Shown piece after piece: positions 36,296 through 47,535 of a stretch of DNA of 64,000 nt. A model generated the notes under the pieces. It saw only the letters and a program-made list of their open reading frames with translations. It was not told the DNA's origin and did not search any database. The position numbers and the translations under genes were made by a program. The stretch comes from Leucobacter aridicollis (GTDB lineage Bacteria > Actinomycetota > Actinomycetes > Actinomycetales > Microbacteriaceae): the NCBI RefSeq assembly GCF_024399335.1, contig NZ_CP075339.1, forward strand, positions 1,674,001 through 1,738,000, given 5' to 3'. Numbering within the stretch: the stretch's first letter is position 1; the number at the start of each line of letters is the position of its first letter.

Positions 36296-36663
36296 GCCCG
36301 CATCATCTCACGGCCGTCATCCGTGATACGCGCCGGCGTCCACGGCGGCATCCACACCCAGTTGATGCGGAACGCAGCAACGAGGCCGTCAAGCGACTCG
36401 GCGATATCGTTCTCAATCACGTCGGTGAGAGGGCAGCCCGCGCTCGTGAGGGTCATCGAAATGACGAGCGCGTCGTTCTCCTCGTCGTACGCAAGATCGT
36501 AGATGAGGCCGAGGTCGACGATGTTGACACCGAGCTCAGGGTCGGAGACGTTCTTCAACGCCTCGACAGCCTGCTCCCGGAAATCAGGATCGATCGATAC
36601 GGGAGCCGAGGCGACGGCAGTCGCCGCCTCCGTACCCGCGTCTGTAGTGGTCTCTTCACTCAT
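36277..36663 (-). CDS. sufT: Metal-sulfur cluster assembly factor, MIP18/SufT family
   Basis: The 128-residue DUF59 protein has SDPELGVNIVDLGLIYD near residue 40 and the conserved cysteine in TSAGCPLTD near residue 76. SufT-type proteins assist maturation of Fe-S proteins. An alanine/threonine-rich tail of about 22 residues precedes the domain. It is the last gene of the sufBD-ferredoxin-sufC operon, 23 bases after sufC. Its terminal LGFNI is duplicated 61 bases downstream. Confidence 0.9.
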   Translation of the reverse strand: MSEETTTDAGTEAATAVASAPVSIDPDFREQAVEALKNVSDPELGVNIVDLGLIYDLAYDEENDALVISMTLTSAGCPLTDVIENDIAESLDGLVAAFRINWVWMPPWTPARITDDGREMMRALGFNI

Positions 36664-36686
36664 ACGAGTAGCCTACGCCCTTTGAC

Positions 36687-37441
<755 letters not shown>

Positions 37442-37445
<4 letters not shown>

Positions 37446-37774
37446 AGTTCAATCTCTTTCGTAACAGTGGGGTCAATAAAGATGTCGCCGTCTTCAATCT
37501 CGACGACGTAAACGGGAACCGGCTCGTACGCCGGAAGGTTCAGTGGCTTGCCTGTGCACAGCGAGAACGCTGAGCCATGCGCCCAGCACTCGAGAGTGTC
37601 ACCGTCAACGAAGCCCTCGGAGAGGCTGATCTCTCCGTGGGTGCAGGTGTCACCAATTGCGTGCACCTTGCCTTCGCCGTCGAGCACGACCGCCATCGGC
37701 ACCCCGTCAAGGACGACCCTGGTGGCCTGATCCTGGACGAGGTCCGAGAGCGCAATCGCCTTCTGTCGCGCCAT
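37442..37774 (-). CDS. Rieske-type ferredoxin of the suf operon
   Basis: The 110-residue single-domain Rieske protein has ligands C44-x-H46 and C63-xx-H66. It resembles the ferredoxin subunits of non-haem iron oxygenases, but its place between sufD and sufC suggests it supplies electrons to cluster assembly. It has no signal or membrane segment. It abuts sufD, whose stop and this ATG share one base. Confidence 0.9.
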
Positions 37775-38952
37775 TACGCAAGCACGCTCTGCTCGAGCTC
37801 GGACTCGATCGCCGCCTGGAGGCGCTCCTCGATCTGCTCGTTGCCGATGCGCTGGATGACGTCGATAAGGAACCCGCGCACGACAAGCTTGCGAGCCTCG
37901 TCCTCGGAGATGCCGCGGCTCTGGAGGTAGAAGATGTGCTCCTCGTCGAATCGGCCGGTCGTCGACGCGTGGCCGGCGCCCTCGATGTCGCCGGTCTCGA
38001 TCTCGAGGTTCGGGATCGAGTCCGCGCGCGTGCCCTCGGTGAGGGTCAGGTTGCGGTTCTCCTCGTAGCTGTCGGTGCCCGTCGCGACGCGGCGGATCAG
38101 CACGTCGCCGATCCAGACTGCGCGCGCGCCCTCGCCCTGCAGCGCACCCTTGTAGGCGACGCGGCTGCGAGTGTGCGGGGCGTTGTGGTCGATGTACACC
38201 TGATGCTCGAGGTGCTGGCCCGAGTCGGCGAAGTACGCGCCGTAGGCCTCGCCGTTCGCGCCCTGGCCGTCGAGGTGAATCGACGGGTTCACGCGAACGA
38301 TCTTTCCGCCGAGCGAGACAACGATGTGCTGTAGGTTGCCGTCGCGCCCGACTGTCGCGTTATGCGTCGCGACGTGGATCGCGTCGTCGTTCCACTCCTG
38401 GATCGAGACGACCTTCAGGGTCGCGCCGTCACCGACGACGATCTCGACGGTTTCCGTGAGGTTTGCGTCGCCCGAGTTCTCGAGGATCACCACGGTGTCG
38501 GACTGCGGGGCAGCTTCGATGATGGTGTGCGCGGCGGCAGGCTCACTCGTGAGCGCGCTGCGCTTCACGGTGACGGTCTGGTGCTCCTGGCTCGTGAGCA
38601 GGATGCGCTGTGCGGTGCCAACCTGACCCCAGGCGTTGGCGGCGGCCTGATCCTCGGGGAGGCCTGCGCGGCCGACGAACTCCGAGTCCATCGCGACGCT
38701 CGTGACCTCCACGCCGTCCGCCTTGGCGACCTCGAGCTTCGAGTTTGAGTTCGCGAGATCGCCACCGGTAAGGGCCACGATCTCGGCGACAGGGGTGAAC
38801 TTCCAGTTGACCTCGCGGCCGGTGATCGCCGGGAAATCGGCAAGGTTTGCGGACTTCAGGCGGTCCGAACGGGTCTGCACAGGCGCGCGGTTGTCCCAGT
38901 CACCATCGCTGTGTGCTTTCGCACCGTGCTGTTCAGTTTGCAGCGTAGTCAT
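37774..38952 (-). CDS. sufD: Fe-S cluster assembly protein SufD
   Basis: The 392-residue scaffold protein has a helical N terminus and a right-handed beta-helix core, with the family C-terminal signature: HASTTGRFDEEHIFYLQSRGI split near residues 328-348, then EARKLVVRGFLIDVI near residue 352. It partners SufB and SufC. It starts two bases after sufB. Confidence 0.95.
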   Translation of the reverse strand: MTTLQTEQHGAKAHSDGDWDNRAPVQTRSDRLKSANLADFPAITGREVNWKFTPVAEIVALTGGDLANSNSKLEVAKADGVEVTSVAMDSEFVGRAGLPEDQAAANAWGQVGTAQRILLTSQEHQTVTVKRSALTSEPAAAHTIIEAAPQSDTVVILENSGDANLTETVEIVVGDGATLKVVSIQEWNDDAIHVATHNATVGRDGNLQHIVVSLGGKIVRVNPSIHLDGQGANGEAYGAYFADSGQHLEHQVYIDHNAPHTRSRVAYKGALQGEGARAVWIGDVLIRRVATGTDSYEENRNLTLTEGTRADSIPNLEIETGDIEGAGHASTTGRFDEEHIFYLQSRGISEDEARKLVVRGFLIDVIQRIGNEQIEERLQAAIESELEQSVLA

Positions 38953-38954
38953 CG

Positions 38955-40373
38955 TTAACCGACGGATCCTTCCATGCTCATCTCGATGAGTTTGTTCAGT
39001 TCGAGCGCGTACTCCATCGGGAGCTCGCGAGCGATGGGCTCAATGAAGCCGCGGACGATCATCGCCATCGACTCCTCCTCTGACAGGCCACGGCTCATGA
39101 GGTAGAACAGCTGTTCTTCGCTCACGCGGGTGACCGTCGCCTCGTGGGCAAGGGTCGCGTCGTCGGTGCGGATGTCGATCGCCGGGTACGTGTCCGAGCG
39201 AGAGATCGTGTCGACGAGCAGTGCGTCACACACAACCGAGTTCGCGGCGTGATGTGCATTCGCCTCGATGCGGACCTCGCCGCGGTATCCCGAACGGCCG
39301 CCGCCGCGAGCGATCGACTTCGCAAGGATCGATGACTTCGTGTGCGGCGCGAGGTGAATCATCTTCGCGCCGGTGTCCTGGTGCTGGCCGGGGCCAGCGA
39401 ACGCGACAGACAGCGTCTCGCCCTTTGCGTGCTCGCCCGTGAGGAAGATCGACGGGTACTTCATTGTGTACTTCGAGCCGATGTTGCCGTCGACCCATTC
39501 CATCGTCGCGCCCGCCTCAGCGATTGCTCGCTTCGTGACGAGGTTGTATACGTTGCTCGACCAGTTCTGGATCGTCGTGTAGCGAACGCGGGCGTTCTTC
39601 TTCACGATGATCTCGACAACGGCCGAGTGCAGCGAGTCCGACTTGTAGATCGGGGCGGTGCAACCCTCGATGTAGTGGACGTAGCTGTCTTCGTCAGCGA
39701 TGATGAGCGTGCGCTCGAACTGGCCCATGTTCTCCGTGTTGATACGGAAGTAGGCCTGGAGCGGGATCTCGACGTGCACGCCCTTCGGGACGTAGACGAA
39801 CGACCCGCCCGACCATACGGCGGTGTTCAGCGCGGCGAACTTGTTGTCGCCCGACGGGATGACGGTGCCGAAGTACTCCTTGAAGATCTCCGGGTGCTCC
39901 TTGAGCGCGGTGTCCGTGTCAAGGAAGAGCACGCCCTGCTCCTCGAGATCCTCACGGATCTGGTGGTAGACGACCTCCGACTCGTACTGCGCTGCGACGC
40001 CCGCGACGAGGCGCTGACGCTCAGCCTCGGGGATGCCGAGACGTTCGTAGGTCTCCTTGATTTCGTCGGGCAGCTCTTCCCAGGTTGTCGCCTGCTTCTC
40101 GGTCGAGCGGACGAAGTACTTGATGTTGTCGAAGTCGATCTCAGTGAGGTCTGCACCCCATGTGGGCATCGGCTTGCGATCAAAGATTTGCAGCGCTTTC
40201 AGACGGCGTTCGAGCATCCACTCGGGCTCGTTTTTCAGCGCCGAGATGTTGCGAACCACCTCTTCACTCAGTCCACGCTTCGCCGTTTCGCCGGCCTCGT
40301 CGCTGTCGTGCCAGCCGAACTCGTATTGGCCAAGGCCTTCGAGCTCGGGGCGGTCGATCAGTACCTCAGGCAT
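38955..40373 (-). CDS. sufB: Fe-S cluster assembly protein SufB
   Basis: The 472-residue scaffold has the SufB core [12 protein letters not shown] near residue 267, a cysteine in [10 protein letters not shown] near residue 242 and the C-terminal [26 protein letters not shown] region. ATG 40373 has an AGAGGGAGAG purine run upstream; an in-frame start six codons earlier is less likely. It opens the suf operon. Neither sufS, sufU nor a sufR-type regulator gene is present next to it in this window. Confidence 0.96.
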   Translation of the reverse strand: MPEVLIDRPELEGLGQYEFGWHDSDEAGETAKRGLSEEVVRNISALKNEPEWMLERRLKALQIFDRKPMPTWGADLTEIDFDNIKYFVRSTEKQATTWEELPDEIKETYERLGIPEAERQRLVAGVAAQYESEVVYHQIREDLEEQGVLFLDTDTALKEHPEIFKEYFGTVIPSGDNKFAALNTAVWSGGSFVYVPKGVHVEIPLQAYFRINTENMGQFERTLIIADEDSYVHYIEGCTAPIYKSDSLHSAVVEIIVKKNARVRYTTIQNWSSNVYNLVTKRAIAEAGATMEWVDGNIGSKYTMKYPSIFLTGEHAKGETLSVAFAGPGQHQDTGAKMIHLAPHTKSSILAKSIARGGGRSGYRGEVRIEANAHHAANSVVCDALLVDTISRSDTYPAIDIRTDDATLAHEATVTRVSEEQLFYLMSRGLSEEESMAMIVRGFIEPIARELPMEYALELNKLIEMSMEGSVG

Positions 40374-40480
40374 GATCTCTCCCTCTCTCATTTCGCGCTA
40401 CCGAGAACCAAGTCCCCAAGTGCTCTCGGATGGTTCCCTGCGATGGTGCAGTAGTCTGGGCGTCGGACAAACGAGACGAG

Positions 40481-40495
40481 CTGACGAATCGTCAG
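40481..40495. promoter_or_regulatory. Palindrome between sufB and ctaA, possible operator
   Basis: CTGACGA-A-TCGTCAG has perfect 7-bp arms around one central base. It lies about 110 bases from each start codon and just downstream of a TAGACT hexamer (reverse strand, 40536-40531) that could be the sufB -10. Confidence 0.4.
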
Positions 40496-40604
40496 ACGTT
40501 TCACATAGCCGCACTAAACCACAGCTTCTAAGTCTACAGGCTTTCGCATGAAAACGGGCGAGACTGGCGTGTTTCACTGGGAGCTTAAAAGTTAAGGAGA
40601 CCCC

Positions 40605-41531
40605 GTGTCAGGCGCAACCAGCGTGACCGTCACCCGTCCCGCTCGCACCCAGCTGCCACGATTCCTGCCCTTCGCTGCTTGGGCTTCATTTGTGCTCAAC
40701 GTGCTCATCATTGGAACTGGCGGAGCCGTTCGGCTCACCGGCTCCGGTCTGGGCTGTAGCGAGTGGCCCCTCTGCACCCCCGGTTCGCTTGTTCCCACGG
40801 AGGAGCTGACCTACCACGCGCTCATTGAGTTCGGGAACCGGACTATCAGCGGCCCCCTCTTGCTTGCGGGGCTTGCCGTCGTGATCCTCACTTGGCGTAT
40901 CCGCGCGGAACGCAAGGACCTGTTCGTGCTGTCGTGGCTCGTCCTAAGCCTTGTGATCGTGCAGGCTGTGGTTGGCGGCTTCATCGTGTGGGAGGAGCTC
41001 GCTGCGGTTCTCGTTGGCTTCCACTACACGGTGTCACTGATCATCGTGTGCATCGCTGCCGCATACCTTGCACGCATGTATGAAGTGGGCGGAACCCGCG
41101 AGCGCGCGGTTCCCGCGGGCTTCGCGATCCTCACGCACGTCACCACCCTCGCGATGGCTGTCGTGATCATCATGGGGGTCATCACTACCGCGAATGGCCC
41201 GCACTCGGGCGACGAGAACGTGGTGCGAAACGGCTTTGACGCGACATTCCTGAGCCACCTGCACTCGGTGCCTGGCTATGTGACACTGGCGCTCGTGGTC
41301 GCGCTTGTCGCCTGGGCGTACTCGAAGAAGCTCCGTCCGCTCAGCTGGACGCTCACGCTGCTTGCAGCGCTTGTCGTGCAGATCCTGGTTGGGGTCTACC
41401 AGGCTCGCACTGGGCTTCCGCCAGTCTTCGTTGGGATCCACATGGTGCTCGCGGCGCTCACCGCTGCCACCATGACCGTGACGGTGTTGCGCCTCAAGCG
41501 CCCCGTTGCCGAAGGGGCTGTCGCAGAGTAG
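40605..41531 (+). CDS. ctaA: Heme A synthase
   Basis: This 308-residue eight-helix protein oxidises heme O to heme A for the aa3 oxidase. Family features are the TGGAVRLTGSGLGCSEWPLC loop (residues about 37-57, with its cysteine pair), EFGNR with the haem-ligand region near residue 83, FHYTVSL near residue 137 and HLHSVPGYV near residue 219. GTG 40605 follows AAGGAG. It is divergent from sufB and convergent with ctaB. Confidence 0.94.
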   Translation: MSGATSVTVTRPARTQLPRFLPFAAWASFVLNVLIIGTGGAVRLTGSGLGCSEWPLCTPGSLVPTEELTYHALIEFGNRTISGPLLLAGLAVVILTWRIRAERKDLFVLSWLVLSLVIVQAVVGGFIVWEELAAVLVGFHYTVSLIIVCIAAAYLARMYEVGGTRERAVPAGFAILTHVTTLAMAVVIIMGVITTANGPHSGDENVVRNGFDATFLSHLHSVPGYVTLALVVALVAWAYSKKLRPLSWTLTLLAALVVQILVGVYQARTGLPPVFVGIHMVLAALTAATMTVTVLRLKRPVAEGAVAE

Positions 41532-41581
41532 GCGCCAACCCCGGCACTCTTGCGGTTCCCCGCACGGCAGGCGCCGGCAAC

Positions 41582-41652
41582 AACACATCAACCTCTCGAG
41601 CACACATCTTGAAACGTTCACCCAAGATGTGGCCGCGAGAGGTTGATGTGTT
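41582..41652. repeat. 71-bp two-tier palindrome between ctaA and ctaB
   Basis: Outer arms of 17 bases (41582-41598 and 41636-41652) and inner arms of 9 bases (41603-41611 and 41623-41631) are both perfect, separated by short bulges of 4 bases on each side and an 11-base loop. It can fold on both strands and may act as a bidirectional terminator, but it has no U-tract, so another role or a dispersed palindromic repeat is possible. Confidence 0.75.
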
Positions 41653-41691
41653 CTCGGCCCGCGGGAGCGGGACTAGAGGGGAAACGCGCGG

Positions 41692-42624
41692 CTAGAACGG
41701 GAGCAGCGGGTCGACAGCGATAAGGATCGACAGCACTGACAAGTAGGCGATCGACCCGTGGAACACGCGCATCGGCTTGCCCTCCAGGCCGCGAATTGCG
41801 CTTGAGTACAGGCTGTGGGCCTCAACAATGAAGTACCCGCCAACGATAAGCGCTCCAATCGAGTACGTCCACCCCATCTCGGCCGCCGGAATGAGGAGCA
41901 GGCTGGACACGACTGTCGCCCAGGCATACAAGATCACCTGCAGGCCGACGGTGGTGCGCCCCCGAACCACCCCAAGCATCGGCACCCCTGCCTCCGCGTA
42001 GTCGTCGCGGTAGCGCATTGACAGTGGCCAGTAATGCGCTGGGGTCCAAAGGAAAATGACGAGGAAGAAGATCCACGCCGGCCAGTCGAGCGAGCCAGTC
42101 ACTGCGGCCCAGCCGATGAGCACCGGGAAACACCCCGCGATGCCGCCCCAGATGATGTTCTGCTCGCTGTGCCGCTTGAGCACCAGCGTGTAGATCACGA
42201 CGTAGAAGAAGATCGCCGCGACCGAGAGCGCTGCAGCAAGCCAGTTCGTCGTGAGATAGAGCCACCCGACAGACAACACGCCGAGCACCCACGCGAACAC
42301 GAGCGCCCCACGGTCTGAGATCTCGCCGGTCACGAGGGGCCGTCCCTGGGTGCGTTTCATCTTGCGATCCATGTCGCGGTCGATGTAGCAGTTAAAGGCC
42401 CCGGCTGAGCCTGCGCTCATCGCACCACCCACGAGCGTCGCGATGACGAGCCACAGATTGGGAAGGCCGCGCTCGGCGAGGATCATCGCCGGAACTGTCA
42501 CGACGAGCAGGAGTTCCATCACACGCGGCTTTGTCAGCGACACGTACGCCTTCACCGTGCGAGAGAACGAGCGCCCCTGGCGCTGGTCCGAAGCCTGAGC
42601 AGGAGGAGAAATCTTCGTAGACAT
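41692..42624 (-). CDS. ctaB: Protoheme IX farnesyltransferase (heme O synthase)
   Basis: This 310-residue UbiA-family prenyltransferase adds farnesyl to heme B, the step before CtaA. The first Asp-rich-type motif [15 protein letters not shown] is near residue 84 and the second cytoplasmic loop [13 protein letters not shown] is near residue 212; there are about nine helices. ATG 42624 is chosen over an ATG 9 bases upstream because it lies 7 bases after TACTAT. It is divergent from tkt. Confidence 0.94.
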   Translation of the reverse strand: MSTKISPPAQASDQRQGRSFSRTVKAYVSLTKPRVMELLLVVTVPAMILAERGLPNLWLVIATLVGGAMSAGSAGAFNCYIDRDMDRKMKRTQGRPLVTGEISDRGALVFAWVLGVLSVGWLYLTTNWLAAALSVAAIFFYVVIYTLVLKRHSEQNIIWGGIAGCFPVLIGWAAVTGSLDWPAWIFFLVIFLWTPAHYWPLSMRYRDDYAEAGVPMLGVVRGRTTVGLQVILYAWATVVSSLLLIPAAEMGWTYSIGALIVGGYFIVEAHSLYSSAIRGLEGKPMRVFHGSIAYLSVLSILIAVDPLLPF

Positions 42625-42637
42625 CGGGGCCATAGTA
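42622..42637 (-). promoter_or_regulatory. Leaderless promoter of ctaB
   Basis: TACTAT (reverse strand, 42637-42632), seven bases, then ATG 42624. Confidence 0.5.
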
Positions 42638-42650
42638 CCTGGGCTATCGG

Positions 42651-42656
42651 TAGGAT
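42651..42656 (+). promoter_or_regulatory. -10 element of tkt
   Basis: TAGGAT implies a leader of about 65-70 bases. It is 13 bases from the opposing ctaB -10. Confidence 0.4.
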
Positions 42657-42729
42657 TGATGAGAGTGCGCGCTTGGCGCATGTGCGGCGCCACGAGGCGC
42701 ACAGGATTGGTTGCGGGAAAGGCAGGCCA

Positions 42730-44817
42730 TTGGCTAACGGACTTGAGTGGACAGAGCTCGACGATCGCGCAGTAGACACCGCGCGGGTGCTCGCGGCGGA
42801 CGCCGTTGAGAAGGTTGGGAACGGCCACCCGGGGACGGCGATCAGCCTCGCCCCCGTCGCGTACCTCCTGCACCAGAAGGTCATGCGGCACGACCCGAGC
42901 GACGCGAAGTGGATCGGTCGCGATCGGTTCATCCTCTCGGTCGGACACTCGTCGCTCACTCAGTACGTGCAGCTCTACCTCGGTGGCTACGGACTCGAGC
43001 TTGACGACCTCAAGGCACTCCGCACGTGGGGCTCAAAGACTCCCGGCCACCCCGAGTACGGGCACACCGACGGCGTCGAGATCACCACCGGTCCCCTCGG
43101 GCAGGGCCTCGCGTCTGCCGTCGGCTTTGCGTACGCAGCGCGCTACGAGCGGGGCCTGTTCGACCCCGAGGCCGCGCCCGGGACGAGCCCGTTCGACCAC
43201 AACATCTACGTCATCGCCGGCGACGGTGATCTCCAGGAGGGCGTCACCGCCGAAGCCTCCTCGCTCGCGGGCCACCAGGAGCTCGGCAATCTCATTGCGA
43301 TCTATGACTCGAACCAGATCTCGATCGAGGACGACACCGACATCTCCTTCTCCGAGGACGTCGCGATGCGCTACGAGTCCTACGGCTGGCAGGTCATCGA
43401 GGTCGACTGGAAGAAGACAGGCAACTACGTCGAGGACGTCGCTGAACTGAACGATGCTCTCGAGGCCGCGAAGGCAGAGACGACGAAGCCGTCGCTCATC
43501 ATCCTGAAAACCATCATTGGCTGGCCCTCCCCCGGTAAGCAGAACACCGGTGGCATCCACGGCGCCAAGCTTGGGGCGGAGGAACTCGCCGGTTTGAAGA
43601 CCGCGCTCGGCTTCGATCCTGCGGAGCACTTCGCCGTCGCGCCCGAGGTCATCGAGCATTCTCGGAAGGCAGTCGAGCGCGGCGCCGCCGGACGCAACAC
43701 CTGGCAGGAGTCGTTCGACGCCTGGGCCGCGAAAAACCCTGAGCGCAAGGCGCTGTTCGACCGCATTGAGGCTCAGGAGCTGCCCGAGGGCGCGCTCGAG
43801 GCCCTCCCGACTTTCGAGCCCGGCGAGTCCGTCGCGACCCGCTCGGCGAGCGGCAAGGTTCTCGCGGCCCTCGGCCCGATTATGCCCGAGCTGTGGGGCG
43901 GTTCGGCAGACCTCGCTGGTTCGAACAACACGACGATCCCGGGTGTGCCGTCCTTCGTCCCCGCGAGCCACTCGACGAGCACCTGGTCCGGTGACAAGTA
44001 CGGGCGCGTCCTGCACTTCGGTATCCGTGAGCACGCGATGGGCTCGATCCTCAACGGCATCCAGCTACACGGCAAGACCCGCAGCTACGGCGGCACCTTC
44101 CTCATCTTCAGCGACTACATGCGCCCGGCCGTTCGCCTGGCGGCGCTGATGAACGTGCCGAGCATCTTCGTCTGGACGCACGACTCGATCGCCCTTGGCG
44201 AGGACGGTCCCACGCACCAGCCGATCGAGCAGCTCGCGACGCTCCGCGCGATCCCGAACCTCACGATGGTTCGCCCTGCGGATGCGAATGAGGTCTCGAT
44301 CGCGTGGCACGAGATCCTCACCCGCCATGCCGGCCCGACAGGCATCGCTCTCACTCGGCAGAACGTCCCCGTGCTCCCCCGCGGCGGCGAGTTCGCGTCG
44401 CACGAGGATGCGGCGGCAGGAGTTCGCCGCGGCGCGTACGTGCTTGCTGACAGCGCGACGGGATCGCTCGACGTGATCCTCATCGCGACTGGCTCCGAGG
44501 TGCAGCTCGCCGTCGAGGCGCGCGAGCAGCTTGCGGCCGAAGGTATCGGCGCGCGCGTCGTCTCCGCGCCGTCGCTGGAGTGGTTCGCCGAGCAGACCGA
44601 CGAGTACCGCGAGAGCGTGCTGCCCGCAGCAGTGACCGCCAGGGTGAGTGTCGAGGCAGGGCTCTCGCTCGGCTGGGAGCGCTACGTCGGCGACCGCGGC
44701 CGCTCGGTCTCGATCGAGCACTTTGGCGCTTCGGCGGACTACGTCACGCTGTTCGAGAAGTTCGGAATCACGACGGATGCAGTCGTGGCAGCCGCGCGCG
44801 AGTCACTCGCGAACTAG
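42730..44817 (+). CDS. tkt: Transketolase
   Basis: This 695-residue thiamine-diphosphate enzyme of the non-oxidative pentose phosphate pathway has GNGHPGTA near residue 33, the ThDP/Mg motif GDGDLQEG with the downstream NQISIEDDT near residues 166-199, and the pyrimidine-domain [12 protein letters not shown] near residue 492. TTG 42730 follows GGAAAGG and gives the N terminus [11 protein letters not shown] close to homologue starts; an upstream TTG at 42673 is less plausible. It leads tkt-tal-pgi. Confidence 0.95.
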   Translation: MANGLEWTELDDRAVDTARVLAADAVEKVGNGHPGTAISLAPVAYLLHQKVMRHDPSDAKWIGRDRFILSVGHSSLTQYVQLYLGGYGLELDDLKALRTWGSKTPGHPEYGHTDGVEITTGPLGQGLASAVGFAYAARYERGLFDPEAAPGTSPFDHNIYVIAGDGDLQEGVTAEASSLAGHQELGNLIAIYDSNQISIEDDTDISFSEDVAMRYESYGWQVIEVDWKKTGNYVEDVAELNDALEAAKAETTKPSLIILKTIIGWPSPGKQNTGGIHGAKLGAEELAGLKTALGFDPAEHFAVAPEVIEHSRKAVERGAAGRNTWQESFDAWAAKNPERKALFDRIEAQELPEGALEALPTFEPGESVATRSASGKVLAALGPIMPELWGGSADLAGSNNTTIPGVPSFVPASHSTSTWSGDKYGRVLHFGIREHAMGSILNGIQLHGKTRSYGGTFLIFSDYMRPAVRLAALMNVPSIFVWTHDSIALGEDGPTHQPIEQLATLRAIPNLTMVRPADANEVSIAWHEILTRHAGPTGIALTRQNVPVLPRGGEFASHEDAAAGVRRGAYVLADSATGSLDVILIATGSEVQLAVEAREQLAAEGIGARVVSAPSLEWFAEQTDEYRESVLPAAVTARVSVEAGLSLGWERYVGDRGRSVSIEHFGASADYVTLFEKFGITTDAVVAAARESLAN

Positions 44818-44845
44818 CCCCACAGACAGCATCGAAGGAGCACCC

Positions 44846-45955
44846 ATGAGCAACGAGCGCACTCAGGCACTCAGCAACGTCGGCGTGAGCATTTGGCTCG
44901 ACGACCTGTCCCGCACACGCATCGAGAGCGGCCAGCTGGCCGAACTCGCCGAGACAGTAAACGTAGTCGGCGTAACAACGAACCCGACGATCTTTCAGAA
45001 CGCGATTGGTTCGGGCGTCGGCTACGCCGACCGCATTTCTGAGAGCGCGAAGAGTGGACTCGACGCCGCCGCAACGATCACCGAGCTGACGACCGCCGAC
45101 GTTCGCGACGCCTGCGACATCTTCGCTGGCGTGTTCGCAGCGACTGGCGGCCGGGATGGGCGCGTGTCGATCGAGGTTGAGCCCGGTCTTGCCCGAGACA
45201 CCGCAGGCACGGTCGCGCAGGCCAAAGAACTGTGGGCGAAGGTCGACCGCGAGAACGCGATGATCAAGATCCCCGCGACCGTCGAGGGACTCGAAGCGAT
45301 CTCCGAGGTCATCGGAATGGGCATCAGCGTCAACGTGACGCTCATCTTCAGCCTCGAGCGCTACCGCCAGGTTATCAACGCGTACCTCGTCGGCCTCGAG
45401 CGTGCGCGCGCTGCAGGCATCGATATCTCGAAGATCCACTCGGTCGCATCGTTCTTCGTTTCTCGAGTCGACTCAGAGGTTGACGCGCGTCTCGAGGCCG
45501 TCGGCACCGATGAAGCTCGCGCGCTCAAGGGCCAGGCTGGCGTTGCGAACGCTCGCCTCGCGTACGAAGTGTTCGAGCAGTCGTTTGCGAGCGATCGCGC
45601 GAAAATGCTCCTCGAGCTCGGCGCGAACGCGCAGCGTCCGCTGTGGGCATCGACGGGTGTGAAGGATCCGAACCTCCCCGACACGCTCTACGTCACCGAG
45701 CTTGCAGCGCCGAATACGGTGAACACGATGCCCGAGGCGACGCTGAACGCCCTCGCAGACCACGGCGAGGTGCAGGGTGACCGCGTGAGCGGCACCTATG
45801 GCGAAGCCAACCAGGTGCTGAACCTCATCGACGGCCAGGGCGTCGACTATGTCGATGTCACTGACAAGCTCGAGGTCGAGGGCCTCTCGAAGTTTGACGC
45901 CTCTTGGGATGATCTTGTCGAGACAGTGACGGGCGCTCTGAGGGCGGCTCAGTGA
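44846..45955 (+). CDS. tal: Transaldolase
   Basis: This 369-residue (beta-alpha)8 enzyme is of the actinobacterial type. [11 protein letters not shown] is near residue 44 and the Schiff-base lysine is in [11 protein letters not shown] near residue 138. It exchanges dihydroxyacetone units between sugar phosphates. ATG 44846 follows AAGGAG. Its stop overlaps pgi by GTGA. Confidence 0.95.
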   Translation: MSNERTQALSNVGVSIWLDDLSRTRIESGQLAELAETVNVVGVTTNPTIFQNAIGSGVGYADRISESAKSGLDAAATITELTTADVRDACDIFAGVFAATGGRDGRVSIEVEPGLARDTAGTVAQAKELWAKVDRENAMIKIPATVEGLEAISEVIGMGISVNVTLIFSLERYRQVINAYLVGLERARAAGIDISKIHSVASFFVSRVDSEVDARLEAVGTDEARALKGQAGVANARLAYEVFEQSFASDRAKMLLELGANAQRPLWASTGVKDPNLPDTLYVTELAAPNTVNTMPEATLNALADHGEVQGDRVSGTYGEANQVLNLIDGQGVDYVDVTDKLEVEGLSKFDASWDDLVETVTGALRAAQ

Positions 45956-47469
45956 CACTTTCGCTCACCGGAGTGAGTCGGGACGACGCATTTTCGCGAA
46001 GCCTCGACTCGCTCCTCGACGCACGCTTCGCCACTCGTCTCTTCGCGCAGGACGCGACGCTCTGGGGTGACGCCGCCGCCGCGGAGGCCGCGACGAGGCT
46101 TGGCTGGACGGACTTTGAAGCGAACGCCGCCCAAGTGATCGAACAGACACAGAAGATCGCCGGGCAGTTTGCTGCAGAAGGCGTCGATACCTTCCTGTTG
46201 TGCGGCATGGGCGGGTCGAGCCTAGCCCCGCTCATGATCGCCCCCGATCTCGCCGTGCTCGATTCGACGCACCCAGATGCGGTCAGGCGCGCGCTCGAGA
46301 GTGACCTTTCGCGCACGGCGGTGATCGTGAGCTCGAAGTCAGGCGGAACAGTTGAGACTGTCAGCCAGATGCACGCCTTTGAAGCCGCGTTCGCGGGAGC
46401 GGGGATCGACCCGAACGACAGGATCGTGATCGTCACCGATCCTGGTTCTACGCTTGCTACTGACGCCGCCGAAACAGGCAAGCGCATTGTGTTCGCCGAC
46501 CCAAACGTCGGCGGTCGATTCTCGGTGTTTACCGCGTTCGGCATTGTGCCCTCGATGCTTGCCGGCGCTGATATGGCAGAGCTCGTCGCCGCAGGCGCCC
46601 ACTCGCGCGACGTGCTCAGTGCTGACAGTTCGGGAAACCCCGCCCTCGTGCTTGCTGCGGCGCTCGCCTCGGGCGTGCCACAACGCTTTGTTGCTGAGTT
46701 GCAGTCTGACGACTCACTCCCTGCCGAGTTCGGATTGTGGATCGAGCAGCTTGTCGCGGAGTCGACAGGTAAACAGGGCACGGGGGTCTTCCCCATCGCA
46801 CTGCCGGCAGGCGCGACAGCGAGCGGCGCAGCAACTGCAACACTCGTGCGACTGTCAGCGATTCAGGGAGCCGAAACTCCTGGAATCGGCATCCAAGGCT
46901 CGCTTGGCGAGCAGCTGCTGCTCTGGCAGGTCGCGACTGCCGCGATGGGTTTCCTGCTTGGCGTCGACCCATTTAATCAGCCTGACGTCGAAGCCGCGAA
47001 GATTGCGACGCGGGAGTCGCTTGGTGAGCCTCCCGAACCAGTCGCTGAAGAGCCCTCTCCAGCCGAAACTCACGCTCGGCTGCGTTCGCTCGTTCGTCGT
47101 GACGGCTACGTTGGCCTCCAGGCGTACGTCGACCCGAGCGATTCGGCGGTTGCTGAACTTCTCGTGACTCTTCGCCAGGCGCTTGTCGGCGAATTGGGTG
47201 TGCCAGTCGCGCTTGGGTACGGGCCTCGCTACCTACACTCCACTGGTCAGTTCCACAAGGGTGGTCCAGGCTGCGGCGCGTTCTTGCAGATCATTCAGAC
47301 TGGAGCCCGAGAGGTCGCGATCCCCGGCGAAGATTCGGGGTTCGGTGCGCTGTTTGGCGCGCAAGCCCGTGGAGACGCCTCGGTGCTTCGGGCCCGTGGT
47401 CGCGGCGTGCTCTCCGTCGAGACGAGCGACCCGGCAGGGTTCCTCCGCGATTTCATCGCGTCGATCTAG
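45952..47469 (+). CDS. pgi: Glucose-6-phosphate isomerase
   Basis: The 505-residue SIS-domain enzyme is the divergent actinobacterial form found next to tal. Phosphate-binding GMGGSSLAP is near residue 86, [10 protein letters not shown] near residue 126, and the late [13 protein letters not shown] segment is near residue 424, with a histidine suited to ring opening. It interconverts glucose-6- and fructose-6-phosphate. The usual following zwf-opcA-pgl genes are absent here. Confidence 0.88.
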   Translation: MTLSLTGVSRDDAFSRSLDSLLDARFATRLFAQDATLWGDAAAAEAATRLGWTDFEANAAQVIEQTQKIAGQFAAEGVDTFLLCGMGGSSLAPLMIAPDLAVLDSTHPDAVRRALESDLSRTAVIVSSKSGGTVETVSQMHAFEAAFAGAGIDPNDRIVIVTDPGSTLATDAAETGKRIVFADPNVGGRFSVFTAFGIVPSMLAGADMAELVAAGAHSRDVLSADSSGNPALVLAAALASGVPQRFVAELQSDDSLPAEFGLWIEQLVAESTGKQGTGVFPIALPAGATASGAATATLVRLSAIQGAETPGIGIQGSLGEQLLLWQVATAAMGFLLGVDPFNQPDVEAAKIATRESLGEPPEPVAEEPSPAETHARLRSLVRRDGYVGLQAYVDPSDSAVAELLVTLRQALVGELGVPVALGYGPRYLHSTGQFHKGGPGCGAFLQIIQTGAREVAIPGEDSGFGALFGAQARGDASVLRARGRGVLSVETSDPAGFLRDFIASI

Positions 47470-47482
47470 TAACTCGGCTCTG

Positions 47483-47535
47483 CGCAGTGTGAGGTTGTGG
47501 TCGGCCGGTCTCGGCGGCCACAACCTCACACTGCG
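47483..47535. terminator. Bidirectional hairpin between pgi and aacS
   Basis: Perfect 18-bp arms (47483-47500 and 47518-47535) enclose 17 bases that can add a short inner CCG-CGG stem. It starts 14 bases after the pgi stop and abuts the aacS stop. No U-tract is present. Confidence 0.7.

Noticed and set aside
39342..40454. A 370-codon forward open frame opposite sufB
   Set aside because: Same shadow pattern: sufB on the reverse strand has full domain support and this frame has none.
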